Assembly: GCA_964563585.1 (NCBI GenBank)
Contig: CAZLXG010000030.1
Span: 1 to 26,985 of the forward strand
Origin: CAZLXG01 sp964563585
GTDB lineage: Bacteria > Bacteroidota > Bacteroidia > Flavobacteriales > Flavobacteriaceae
Direction of reading: 5' to 3'
DNA length: 26,985 nucleotides
Shown here one piece after another: positions 8,432 through 16,612 of the stretch (its first letter is position 1; every line of letters begins with the position of its first letter). The notes below the pieces were generated by a model, which did no database searches, was not told the origin of the DNA, and worked only from the letters and a program-made list of their open reading frames with translations. The position numbers and the translations under genes were made by a program.

Positions 8432-8642
8432 ATGAAGTTAAAAATATAAATTAACGCTTAGTAGAATTATAGTATTAACCTGTAACGTATATGCGCAAAA
8501 AGAGTCACTTAAAATTGGGGTTGTAGGTTTAACTCATACGCATGTGCATTGGATTCTTGGGCGAGGAGATATTGAAATAGTTGGATAGTTGAGCCCAATA
8601 AAGATTTAGCAGAAAGCGGCAATCCAAAGGGAAACGCCCAAA
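8432..8642 (+). pseudogene. Gfo/Idh/MocA oxidoreductase remnant, frameshifted
   Basis: On the + strand the stretch reads SRIIVLTCNVYAQ, which looks like a signal-peptide end, then ESLKIGVVGLTHTHVHWILG and RGDIEIVG before a TAG. In the next frame it continues IVEPNKDLAE. Together these spell the N-terminal Rossmann segment of a secreted Gfo/Idh/MocA-type NAD(P)-dependent oxidoreductase; a one-base loss separates GDIEIVG from IVEPNKDLAE. The remaining 300 or so residues are gone. The original ATG may be at 8432, but that frame hits a stop after five codons. The coding similarity ends where a copy of the TTTGGGCGTT repeat begins (from about 8609). This remnant explains most of the 301-bp gap between the two flanking glycosyltransferase genes. 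Confidence 0.7.
8609..8642 (-). repeat. Half copy of the TTTGGGCGTT intergenic repeat
   Basis: Read on the minus strand, this begins TTTGGGCGTTTCCC and continues through GCCGCTTTCTGC, aligning with the 5' half of the copies at 21390-21483 and 26288-26374. The 3' half (the hairpin and the closing CAATCC(C/T)TAACGC) is missing. It starts 7 nt after the stop codon of the glycosyltransferase at 8650, as the other copies lie just after a stop codon, and it abuts the truncated oxidoreductase remnant. Confidence 0.6.
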
Positions 8643-8649
8643 TAAATAA

Positions 8650-10140
8650 TTAAATTTTTGAGGTTAAAGATTTGAAAAACACATAGCCAAAACCTAAAAA
8701 TAGCATAAGGTGAAAGGGGAATAATCCGAAATCGCCACCTTGGTCGCCAACTATAAATGCGCTATACATACCGAAGGCGAAATAGAGCATGAGTAGCCCT
8801 TCGAAAATGACGTATACAGATACTGTTTTTTTTATGTATTTGTTGGTTTTCCAATTGCCTTTTATGGCACTGATATTAAATTTTGGTGTGCGTACAAAGT
8901 CGCTTTTTTTACCTAAATGACCTTCTAAAACGGCTACAGAATTGTGTAGCGAAAAACCCATGGCTATTGAGAAAAACACAAAAAACATACCGATATAACT
9001 TATGAACTTTTTTATGCCGCCACCATATATGCTTTTGTACATAAACCAATAGCATATAAAAAATATAATGGTGCTTATTATAAAGAAACTCATGACATAA
9101 AAATAGGGTTTTAAATGTGCGTATTCGTTTTTTATGTACAGCATAGGGATACTTAAAATGGCTACGATTAAAACGTTTAAAAACATGGTGCTATTTAATA
9201 AATGTAGTAACCCATGTGCTTTTGTTTTGGCTGTAATGTTTTTATTTTTTAATATGCGCCACATCATTTTTTTAAAATTTTCTGCGCCTCCTTTGTTCCA
9301 TCTGAATTGCTGTGAGCGTGCTGCACTTATTACGATTGGTAATTCGGCAGGTGTTTCTACATCTTCCAGATATTTGAATTTCCAGTTTTTTAATTGGGCG
9401 CGGTAGCTTAAATCTAAATCTTCGGTTAGTGTGTCGCCTTCCCAATTTCCCGCATCTATAATGCAGGTTTTTCGCCATAATCCAGCGGTTCCATTAAAGT
9501 TTATAAAGTGTCCTTTACTGTTTCTGCCTACCTGTTCTAGTGTGAAATGTGCATCGAGGGCAAAGGCTTGTATTTTGGTTAGTAAGGAATAGTTTCGGTT
9601 TATATGCCCCCAACGGGTTTGTACTACGCCAATAGCTTCATCTTTAAAATACGGAACGGTGCGTTTTAACCAGTCTGTTTTTGGAAGAAAATCGGAATCG
9701 AAAATGGCTATAAATTCGCCTTTAGCAATTTCTAGACCTTCTTTTAATGCGCCTGCTTTAAAACCAGCGCGATTGGTTCTAGTTATATGTTGAATATCTA
9801 AACCTTTGGCTTGAAGTGCAGCAATGTGAATGCGTGTTGTTTCTACCGTTTCGTCTGTGGAATCGTCTAAAACTTGTATTTCTAGTTTGTTTTTTGGGTA
9901 ATCTATTTTGGCAATGTTATCTAACAAACGTTCCATAACATACATTTCGTTATAAACGGGAAGTTGTATGGTTACAAATGGAATTTCTTCTGGATTTGAA
10001 AAGTTGAATGTTTCGCAGTTGTTTTTCTTTTTTTTTGATGATAAATAATTAAATAGCAAGTTAAGTTGCGCTATGGCATACAAGAAAATTAGCAATAGTG
10101 CAATGGTATAAACTACAATAGTTATAGTTTCTAAAATCAT
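8650..10140 (-). CDS. Cellulose-synthase-like processive GT2
   Basis: The 496-residue protein has one N-terminal membrane helix, a cytoplasmic GT-A domain and about four C-terminal helices. The GT2 motifs are complete: LDDSTDET (91-98), the FDSDF metal-binding DxD (147-151), the TEDLDLS catalytic-base motif (239-245) and QQFRW (277-281). The Q/RxxRW signature marks processive beta-glycosyltransferases such as cellulose, mannan or glucomannan synthases. It would polymerise and export a beta-linked glycan across the inner membrane from a nucleotide sugar. The product is not readable from sequence. A GH113-like lipoprotein nearby (13893) makes a beta-mannan-type polymer an attractive idea. It overlaps the upstream DPM1-like gene by 4 nt, so the two are almost certainly co-expressed. 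Confidence 0.9.
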   Translation of the reverse strand: MILETITIVVYTIALLLIFLYAIAQLNLLFNYLSSKKKKNNCETFNFSNPEEIPFVTIQLPVYNEMYVMERLLDNIAKIDYPKNKLEIQVLDDSTDETVETTRIHIAALQAKGLDIQHITRTNRAGFKAGALKEGLEIAKGEFIAIFDSDFLPKTDWLKRTVPYFKDEAIGVVQTRWGHINRNYSLLTKIQAFALDAHFTLEQVGRNSKGHFINFNGTAGLWRKTCIIDAGNWEGDTLTEDLDLSYRAQLKNWKFKYLEDVETPAELPIVISAARSQQFRWNKGGAENFKKMMWRILKNKNITAKTKAHGLLHLLNSTMFLNVLIVAILSIPMLYIKNEYAHLKPYFYVMSFFIISTIIFFICYWFMYKSIYGGGIKKFISYIGMFFVFFSIAMGFSLHNSVAVLEGHLGKKSDFVRTPKFNISAIKGNWKTNKYIKKTVSVYVIFEGLLMLYFAFGMYSAFIVGDQGGDFGLFPFHLMLFLGFGYVFFKSLTSKI

Positions 10141-10829
10141 TTTTTAAAACTGTATTTAAAAATCCAACTTAATATTTTAAAACCCGCAAATATAGCACCT
10201 TTTAACGTGCCAGACACTTTTGAAATACCAATTCTGTTTCTATAATTAACAGGTATTTCTGTGTATACTAGTTTTTGTTTTAATGCTTTTAATTGCATCT
10301 CTACCGTCCAACCATAGGTTTTGTCTTCCATTTTTAAAGCTATAAGCTTGTCATATTTTATAGCTCGAAAAGGTCCTAAATCGGTGAATTTTGCTCTAAA
10401 AAATAAAGTCATTAAAGTTGTTGCAAACCAATTACCAAAAATTTGTGGAACTGTCATAGAACCTTGTTCTCGTAGTCGTTTTACACGCGCTCCAATTACA
10501 AAATCGATATTGTCTTTAATAATTGGTGCTATGATTTTGGTTAATTCCTCTGGATAATCACTATAATCGCCATCTAAAAACACGACGATATTTGTTTTTG
10601 TTTTTTGTTTTTCAATATGTTGCATGCCTTTTAAACAGGCATATCCATAACCTTTTTGTGTTTCGGTTAAAACTGTTGCACCAGCATTTTTAGCATTTAT
10701 AGCCGTATTATCTGATGAATTATTATTTACTACTATAATTTCATCAACAATTTTTGGAATGTCTGCAATAACCTTAATAATAGATTCTTCTTCGTTAAAA
10801 GCAGGAATAATAACTTTTATATTAGGCAT
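10137..10829 (-). CDS. DPM1-like GT2 glycosyltransferase
   Basis: The 230-residue GT-A protein starts MPNIKVIIPAFNEEESI. It has VVNNNSSDNT (33-42) in place of the usual VVDNGSxDxT, a clear DxD in FLDGDYSDYP (84-93), and a late NRIGISKVSGT segment. This pattern matches dolichyl/polyprenyl-phosphate mannosyl- or glucosyltransferase-like GT2 enzymes, which load a sugar onto a polyprenyl phosphate at the inner membrane. The C-terminal end is mildly hydrophobic (GAIFAGFKILSWIF) but has no clear transmembrane pair, unlike GtrB. The stop overlaps the start of the cellulose-synthase-like gene by 4 nt. A polyprenyl-phosphate sugar made here could feed the GT-C enzyme at 6993; that is inference from gene proximity only. 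Confidence 0.85.
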   Translation of the reverse strand: MPNIKVIIPAFNEEESIIKVIADIPKIVDEIIVVNNNSSDNTAINAKNAGATVLTETQKGYGYACLKGMQHIEKQKTKTNIVVFLDGDYSDYPEELTKIIAPIIKDNIDFVIGARVKRLREQGSMTVPQIFGNWFATTLMTLFFRAKFTDLGPFRAIKYDKLIALKMEDKTYGWTVEMQLKALKQKLVYTEIPVNYRNRIGISKVSGTLKGAIFAGFKILSWIFKYSFKK

Positions 10830-10873
10830 TAAATATTAGCTTTGAAAGTGCAAAAATACGATTGTTTGTTAGA

Positions 10874-12454
10874 TTATTTCTGATTTACTAAATCCATTAA
10901 ATCAACATCATTTCCTAATAAAATTTCGGTTGGATTGATACGTCCGTTTTCTGGTCCGTTTTCTAATTTTAAAACGCCTCTTGGGCAAACGGCACTACAA
11001 ATACCGCAACCTACACAACTTGCTCTTACTATGTTTTCTCCTTTTTGTGCATAGGCGCGAACATCAATACCTTGTTCGCAATAGGTGGAACAGTTCCCGC
11101 AGGAAATGCACTGTCCGCCATTAGTAGTAATTCTAAATCTGGATTTATAACGTTGCACGATTCCTAAATAGGCTGCTAATGGGCAACCGAAACGACACCA
11201 AACTCTATTGCCAAAAATAGGGTAGAATCCTGTGCCAATGACACCTGCAAAAATAGAGCCGATTAAAAACCCGTAAATATCTTGAATGGTACTTGTTTTT
11301 AGGCCTAGAACAGCTTTAGCTCCAGAAAAATAGGAGTACAATGTAAAGCCAGTCATAATCAAAGCAAATATTAAAACACTATGTACTAACCAACGTTCTA
11401 ATTTCCATGATTTTAAAGATTTATTTGATAAATGTCTGTATGGGTCGCCTAAAGTTTCGGCTAAACCACCGCAACCGCAAACCCAAGAACAATACCAACG
11501 TTTTCCGAAGAAATAGACCATTACAGGAACAATAACTAAGGTTAATACAATGCCCCAGATTAGAATGAATAATCCAAATCCGCCACTTTCAATAAGTTGT
11601 TTTAAATTCCAACTATAAAAGAAATCGTAATCTAACGGGAATGCATTTTTAAAATCGTACCAAGGTTTTTCAAAACGGACTAATATTTCTGGTATTAGAA
11701 AAGCGAATACTATTTGAAAGAATAAAACCGATGTGGTTCGTAATATTTGATATTTATTATGGCGGTATTTAATATACATTCTTACTGCCATTACAACCAT
11801 TACCGTACAATATAGAAAGCCGTATACAAACCATTGACTTGCTGAGTTTCCGCTTAAATTTTCACTAATTGGGTCGACTATATAAGTCCAGTTTACAATA
11901 AAATCTGGTCTGAAATATAATAGTAAATAAAAGCCTATTAAAAAGATAAAAACTGACCAACCTATCCAACCTCTGTTGGTTGCAGGTTTAAGCCAAATGC
12001 CATTGTTTTTTATTCCTGGCGCACCCAAAGTAACCACGTTTGGGATTATAAATAGTAATGCGCCAATAATACCTAAACCAAAAGTTAGCCACCAGAATAG
12101 CCACTTGTTTTCTTTTACAAGGCTTGTACTTACACTTTTAGCAATGTCGTATGCAAAACTGTGTGGTTTACTGTAAATAACTTTGCTCCATTCCCTGTTT
12201 TTTCTATGAGTTGCATTTGCGGTTTCTAATGCTGATGTGATTTTTGATGAAAAAGAAAACGGATTTGTAAATTCTTTTCCAACGACATTCTTTTTTAAAT
12301 CGTTTATAAACAATTCACTTTTAATACCTTTTGAAGTGATGATTTCTTCAAATGATTCTGGCGTAATTTCATATCTACCTAAAAAGATGAGAGAAATGAA
12401 TATGGCAAGCCCAACTAGAAAGATGCTTAAACCAATGTTTTGTATTACTTTCAT
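10874..12454 (-). CDS. Membrane polyferredoxin, NapH/NosR-like 4Fe-4S protein
   Basis: The protein has about six membrane helices. A cysteine motif WYCSWVCGCGG lies near residue 325 and a later CRFGCP loop follows. Two ferredoxin clusters are at the C-terminus: CISCGNCSTYC (near 449) and CVGCGICSAVCP (near 480). This is the architecture of NapH/NosR/CcoG-like membrane electron-transfer proteins. Four cysteines per C-terminal cluster fit two [4Fe-4S] centres. I start at the ATG at 12454 (526 residues), 4 nt after the upstream stop; a GTG at 12466 would overlap that gene. The tight coupling to a FAD/NAD(P) oxidoreductase suggests a two-part electron path from NAD(P)H through flavin to the membrane iron-sulfur centres. 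The terminal acceptor is not present in the window. Confidence 0.85.
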   Translation of the reverse strand: MKVIQNIGLSIFLVGLAIFISLIFLGRYEITPESFEEIITSKGIKSELFINDLKKNVVGKEFTNPFSFSSKITSALETANATHRKNREWSKVIYSKPHSFAYDIAKSVSTSLVKENKWLFWWLTFGLGIIGALLFIIPNVVTLGAPGIKNNGIWLKPATNRGWIGWSVFIFLIGFYLLLYFRPDFIVNWTYIVDPISENLSGNSASQWFVYGFLYCTVMVVMAVRMYIKYRHNKYQILRTTSVLFFQIVFAFLIPEILVRFEKPWYDFKNAFPLDYDFFYSWNLKQLIESGGFGLFILIWGIVLTLVIVPVMVYFFGKRWYCSWVCGCGGLAETLGDPYRHLSNKSLKSWKLERWLVHSVLIFALIMTGFTLYSYFSGAKAVLGLKTSTIQDIYGFLIGSIFAGVIGTGFYPIFGNRVWCRFGCPLAAYLGIVQRYKSRFRITTNGGQCISCGNCSTYCEQGIDVRAYAQKGENIVRASCVGCGICSAVCPRGVLKLENGPENGRINPTEILLGNDVDLMDLVNQK

Positions 12455-12458
12455 ATTG

Positions 12459-13799
12459 TTAAGCACTGAAAATACGTTTCCAGCTTTTCTTTTTTAGTTG
12501 AATATTGGTGTTGTTTTCTGTATTGAATTTTGAAACTATTTTTTTTTCATGAAGCTTGTAAAACTCGGGGTCGAAATTAGCATCTGCAAAATGTTCTAAA
12601 ACATAAGAAACGGAGCGTTTTTTATTTAAAATTTTATCAAAAAACTCGTGACGCATTCTAATTCCAAATGTATTGATACCTAAAAACTCCTGTGTATTTT
12701 TATTGTAATTTATATGAATACATTTTTTACCCTTTTCGTGTTCCCAATAAAAACGAGCTTCGTTATCTTTAGGTTGCGCCCAAACCCAACCATAGGTTTG
12801 ATATTCTATATCGAAAAACTTAGCAGAGTTAAACCAATGTCCTGGCTTGTATTCAATTCGGTTGTCACAAATGGTTTGTGCTACAGTTTCCCCCATCATT
12901 CTGCCTGTGTACCAAACGGCTTCAATTGGTCGGCGTTGATTTATGCTTTCATGTTGTTCGGCACAATCGCCAATTGCATAAATATCTGGAATATTAGTTT
13001 CTAAAAAACGATTCACTTTTACGCCTCTTCCTGTTTCAATATTTGAATTTTTAATAAAGTCGATATTTGGAGAAACGCCAGCTGTTAAACCAACCACATT
13101 ACATTCAATTTCTTCATCGGTTTCGGCTATAATAATCGATTTTACATTGCCGTTTTTATCTGCTTTAATTTTTTTTAAATTACTACCTAAACGTAAATCG
13201 ATACCATTGCTAATAATTTCTTTGTTAATCATAGTGGATTCTTCACTGGGTAAAACACCATTCCAAAAACTGCTTTCTCTAACTAAAAACGTAACAGGAA
13301 TATGGCGAGAATGTAGCATTTCGGCAAGTTCGATACCAATTAATCCGCCACCAACAATTACAGCACGTTTACAAACTTTATTGTTTGGGGCAAACTTTTC
13401 AAGATTATCTAAATCTTGTTTGTGATACATACCCATAACGCCATTTAAATCTTGTCCTGGCCAACCAAATTTGTTGGGTTTGCTGCCTGTAGCAATTATA
13501 AGTTTATCAAATTGTAGTGTATCACCATTAGCAAAATGCAACGTTTTACTTTTAGTTTCAATGGTTTTTACATAGCCTTTTTTAAGATTGATGTTGTTCT
13601 TTTTCCAAAACCAATTCTCGTAAGGTTGTGTGTGCTGAAATTTTAAGTGACCCATATACACATACATAAGTGCAGTGCGAGAAAAGAAATAATCTGTTTC
13701 GGCGGAAACAATAGTGATTTTTTTATCGGAAAGTTTTCTAATGTGCCTCGCAGCGGTAACACCCGAAATACCATTTCCAATAATAACAATGTGCTCCAT
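12459..13799 (-). CDS. FAD-dependent NAD(P)H oxidoreductase
   Basis: This 446-residue protein has the class-I pyridine nucleotide-disulfide reductase layout: an N-terminal FAD-binding IIGNGISGVTAARHI (6-20), an ATGSKPNKFGWPG segment, a second NAD(P)-binding VVGGGLIGIELAEML near 150, and the FAD-closing IYAIGDCAE near 275. The C-terminal third (about 330-446) is longer than in rubredoxin or ferredoxin reductases and rich in aromatic and basic residues; I do not recognise a known domain there. No CxxxxC redox disulfide is evident, so it resembles ferredoxin/nitrite reductase flavoproteins (NirB N-terminal type) more than thioredoxin reductase. It is first in a two-gene operon with the polyferredoxin. 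Its promoter region is shared with the divergent GH113-like gene and contains an inverted repeat at 13828-13846. Confidence 0.85.
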   Translation of the reverse strand: MEHIVIIGNGISGVTAARHIRKLSDKKITIVSAETDYFFSRTALMYVYMGHLKFQHTQPYENWFWKKNNINLKKGYVKTIETKSKTLHFANGDTLQFDKLIIATGSKPNKFGWPGQDLNGVMGMYHKQDLDNLEKFAPNNKVCKRAVIVGGGLIGIELAEMLHSRHIPVTFLVRESSFWNGVLPSEESTMINKEIISNGIDLRLGSNLKKIKADKNGNVKSIIIAETDEEIECNVVGLTAGVSPNIDFIKNSNIETGRGVKVNRFLETNIPDIYAIGDCAEQHESINQRRPIEAVWYTGRMMGETVAQTICDNRIEYKPGHWFNSAKFFDIEYQTYGWVWAQPKDNEARFYWEHEKGKKCIHINYNKNTQEFLGINTFGIRMRHEFFDKILNKKRSVSYVLEHFADANFDPEFYKLHEKKIVSKFNTENNTNIQLKKKSWKRIFSA

Positions 13800-13827
13800 A
13801 GGTTGTTTTAGTTATTCTCTTTTGTCG

Positions 13828-13846
13828 AAGGTTATGATAAAACCTT
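13828..13846. promoter_or_regulatory. Inverted repeat AAGGTT-N7-AACCTT, possible operator
   Basis: The arms AAGGTT and AACCTT are perfect complements around a 7-nt spacer. They lie in the 93-bp gap between the divergently transcribed FAD oxidoreductase (starts at 13799) and the GH113-like lipoprotein (starts at 13893). Position and symmetry fit a dimeric repressor or activator site, but an AT-rich region can yield a 6-bp repeat by chance, and I know no regulator with this exact site. Confidence 0.3.
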
Positions 13847-13892
13847 AAATTACAGCTTCAATTTAACTAAATTTAAACATTAAATTTTTGGT

Positions 13893-14900
13893 ATGAGAAT
13901 ATTTTTGGGATTGTGCTTAATTTTTTTATTGAATTCCTGTGCAAGGACATCTATTAAATTAGATAAAATTAATGGTGTTAGTTATGTGGCTTCGCGAGAT
14001 TCTATAAATAGTATACATATAAAACCTGTTGCTAATATTAACGCTAATTATGTTGCCATTATGCCTTTTGGGTTTATTAAAAATTTACAGCATCCAGAGG
14101 TTGCTTTTGATACGGGTAGACAATGGTTTGGCGAAACCAAAGTGGGTGCAAAGCAATATGCAGATAAGTTTAAAAAAGAACAGATTAAAATTATGTTAAA
14201 GCCTCAAATTTGGGTTTGGCGTGGCGAATTTACAGGTAATATAGAAATGGATACTGAAGAAAATTGGAAAATTTTAGAAGATTCATACGCTAAATTTATT
14301 TTGTTTTATGCCGATTTAGCACAGGAAATACATGCTGATATTTTTTGTATTGGGACTGAACTTGAAAAATTCATTGAAAATAGACCTAATTTTTGGTTTG
14401 ATTTAATTGATAAAATAAAGACCACCTACAAAGGAAAACTAACTTATGCTGCCAATTGGAATGAGTTTGAAAAAACACCTTTTTGGAATGAATTAAATTA
14501 CATAGGAATTGATGCATATTTTCCTGTAAGCGCAAGTAAAACACCAACAGTTACGGAATGTTTAGAAGGTTGGAAAAGGCATAAAAAAAGTATTGAATCT
14601 TACTCAAAAAAATATAATAAACCTGTTTTGTTTACAGAATTTGGGTATAGAAGTGTTGATTATTCAGGGAAAGCACCTTGGGAAAGTGACAGAGATATGA
14701 ATCAAGTAAATCTAGAAGCACAAACAAATACAACTAAAGCGTTATTTGAAACTTTTTGGAATGAAGATTGGTTTGTTGGAGGATTTGTTTGGAAATGGTT
14801 TCATAAACATAATGAGGTAGGAGGAATAGAAAATGCACAATTTACACCACAAAACAAGCCCGTTGAAGCTGTTATAAAAGCATACTATTCAAAAAAATAA
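13893..14900 (+). CDS. GH113-like glycoside hydrolase lipoprotein
   Basis: The 335-residue protein begins with a lipoprotein signal, MRIFLGLCLIFLLNSCARTS, with the lipobox LNSC and Cys16 as the modified residue. The mature part resembles GH113 beta-mannanase-like TIM barrels: YVAIMPFGF, MLKPQIWVWRG, FCIGTELEKF with Glu156 as candidate acid/base, YIGIDAYFP, and VLFTEFGYRS with Glu249 as candidate nucleophile. Both catalytic Glu positions are present. Known GH113 enzymes cleave beta-1,4-mannan. Bacteroidota homologues are often of unknown specificity. It would be anchored to a membrane facing the periplasm or the cell exterior. It may trim or recycle the polymer made by the nearby GT2, which is inference. 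Its stop and that of the convergent gene lie within a 14-bp palindrome (14898-14911). Confidence 0.82.
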   Translation: MRIFLGLCLIFLLNSCARTSIKLDKINGVSYVASRDSINSIHIKPVANINANYVAIMPFGFIKNLQHPEVAFDTGRQWFGETKVGAKQYADKFKKEQIKIMLKPQIWVWRGEFTGNIEMDTEENWKILEDSYAKFILFYADLAQEIHADIFCIGTELEKFIENRPNFWFDLIDKIKTTYKGKLTYAANWNEFEKTPFWNELNYIGIDAYFPVSASKTPTVTECLEGWKRHKKSIESYSKKYNKPVLFTEFGYRSVDYSGKAPWESDRDMNQVNLEAQTNTTKALFETFWNEDWFVGGFVWKWFHKHNEVGGIENAQFTPQNKPVEAVIKAYYSKK

Positions 14901-14908
14901 AACTGGTT

Positions 14909-16423
14909 TTACTCAATACTTTTAAAGTTTTTAATAGCTTGGTTGGGTTCAATAACATTATAACCTTTCCAAAACTCTGGGTCGTATTTTGGCAAATATG
15001 TAGCTTCAACATCTGCTTTTTCTTTAAAAGCATTATAGGTTTCTTCTAAAATACTTTCGTTTTCAAAAACCACCAATTCCTTTTTTGTAGTATTAGATAT
15101 TATAAAATGGATTTTAGTAGATAACTCATTTTGTTTTCTTCTGCCTTTTACGTGTTTGTTTTTCTCAATAATTTTTAAAGGTCTTTTTACTCCAAACTTG
15201 CTTCCTTGTTCAATGTCTGCATATTTAAGGGCATATTTATTGGATGTGTTTTTAGAGTAAATTAGTGTGCCTTTTTGAAGATGGTGTGTAAACGAAAGCC
15301 CAAAAAGGTTAAACTTTTTTAAAGCTTTTACATTATGGTAATCTAATCTTACTATGGCAAAATCGTCTGTATTTATATAAATAATACCTTTAAAATCGGC
15401 ACTTCTTTTTGGCGTGAACTTTACTTTATATACAAACTCATCGTTTAAAAATATATAGTCTAATAGCTCGAAATTGTATTTGTTGTGTTTTTCTAAAAAG
15501 TTTAGTTTGGTATCTTCAAAAATAAAACTGTGATTTTCAAGACCTGCAATGGTGTGTTTTCTAAATTTTAAAAAGTTTTGCTTTTTTTCTAATTCTTTTT
15601 TCTTTTCCTGCTCTAATAATGCTTCGGTTTGTTTAGCTTTAGGATTATCAAAAAATGACGAGTCTATGTCTTCTTTTGTTCCAAAAATTCCCGATTTAAT
15701 TTTAAAATAAGAATCTCTTTTTACGTACTTTTTTAGGATGGTATTAAACTTTTCTTCAAAGCCTTCAAATGTAATTTCTTTACTTTTATCGTATAAGTGA
15801 GATGCTTTTATAATATCAAGTTTTTGCAATTCGTCATCACCAGTTTTTCCGTATAAGTTCCCTAGAATTTCGGTGTAATCGTCGGTGTTTTTTGGCATTA
15901 AAAACAGAATGCTATCAATAAATTTTTGATTGAATTCTGGTATGCTCGATTTTATAACTTTAACATCGTTTTTAAGAATGTTTGTAAAATAAGATTCTCT
16001 GTAAAATAGTTTGCTTTTTGTGAATTCGAAATCGTAATTGGTAGCTATGTTTTCTATTACTTTTTCTATAATTTCTTCAATAGTATAGTTTTTATTAGAA
16101 ACCATAACTTCTTTTAATTCAATAGATTTTGGACTTAAAATAATAATGCTGTCTGTAAATTTCTGTGCTGCAATGCGTTTAGTTTCGAAACCTAAGCATC
16201 TTATAAATAGTGAATCTTTTGAAGTGATTGACTTATTTATATAAATTTGAAATTTACCATGCTCGTTACTTATTACTCCAGATTTTTCGTTAAATTCAAT
16301 TGTAGCGTAAGGAATTGGTGTTTGCGAAATGGAGTCGATTAACTTTGCACTTATAGACTGTTGCGCCTGTATTGTAAATACACTAAAAATTAAAAAAATA
16401 AAAAGAAAGAAATTCTGCTTCAT
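14909..16423 (-). CDS. Secreted CarboxypepD_reg-like surface protein
   Basis: The 504-residue protein has a signal peptide (1-20, cleavage after IQA before QQ). A carboxypeptidase-regulatory-like beta-sandwich follows, ISAKLIDSISQTPIPYATIEF with ISNEHGKFQIYI (about 23-95). The remaining 400 residues are rich in Lys, Glu and aromatic residues with alternating beta patterns, as in flavobacterial proteins that pair this domain with an outer-membrane-associated region (DUF5686-like). No C-terminal T9SS sorting domain and no TonB plug are visible. The function is unknown; related proteins are surface or periplasmic. Its 3' end faces the GH113-like gene with an 8-nt gap. Its 5' side faces the IS1595 scar. 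The start ATG is at 16423, directly before the hydrophobic signal segment. Confidence 0.75.
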   Translation of the reverse strand: MKQNFFLFIFLIFSVFTIQAQQSISAKLIDSISQTPIPYATIEFNEKSGVISNEHGKFQIYINKSITSKDSLFIRCLGFETKRIAAQKFTDSIIILSPKSIELKEVMVSNKNYTIEEIIEKVIENIATNYDFEFTKSKLFYRESYFTNILKNDVKVIKSSIPEFNQKFIDSILFLMPKNTDDYTEILGNLYGKTGDDELQKLDIIKASHLYDKSKEITFEGFEEKFNTILKKYVKRDSYFKIKSGIFGTKEDIDSSFFDNPKAKQTEALLEQEKKKELEKKQNFLKFRKHTIAGLENHSFIFEDTKLNFLEKHNKYNFELLDYIFLNDEFVYKVKFTPKRSADFKGIIYINTDDFAIVRLDYHNVKALKKFNLFGLSFTHHLQKGTLIYSKNTSNKYALKYADIEQGSKFGVKRPLKIIEKNKHVKGRRKQNELSTKIHFIISNTTKKELVVFENESILEETYNAFKEKADVEATYLPKYDPEFWKGYNVIEPNQAIKNFKSIE

Positions 16424-16498
16424 AAAATCGTTTTATACAAAAGTAGGACGATTATGTGAGCGATATGTAACATTTAAAGTTTCGTTAAGTAAGATTTA

Positions 16499-16612
16499 TC
16501 ATTTTTTAACATTTACGTATTTTAAATAGTATTGATTTAATTCATTTGGTGATGCGCCAAACCATTTTTTTAAATGGATTGTCCAAAAATGAAATTGAAG
16601 TTTCCAAATGCC
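16499..16612 (-). pseudogene. C-terminal fragment of an arsenosugar-type glycosyltransferase
   Basis: On the minus strand, 37 codons read GIWKLQFHFWTIHLKKWFGA, then SPNELNQYYLKYVNVKK and a TGA stop. The intact glycosyltransferase at 18576 ends GIWKLQYHFWAIYIKKWFGA, then APEELYAYYKKKIT. The match is plain, yet the copies differ at many positions, so this is an old or foreign second copy and not a recent duplication. Upstream of GIWKLQ the frame immediately meets a stop (TAA two codons before GIW). The fragment is overlapped in another frame by the 3' end of the transposase reading frame. Confidence 0.8.

Noticed and set aside
14898..14911. TAAAAC-TG-GTTTTA palindrome between convergent genes as a terminator
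   Set aside because: The stem is six weak base pairs with a two-base loop and consists largely of the two stop codons; too weak to call.
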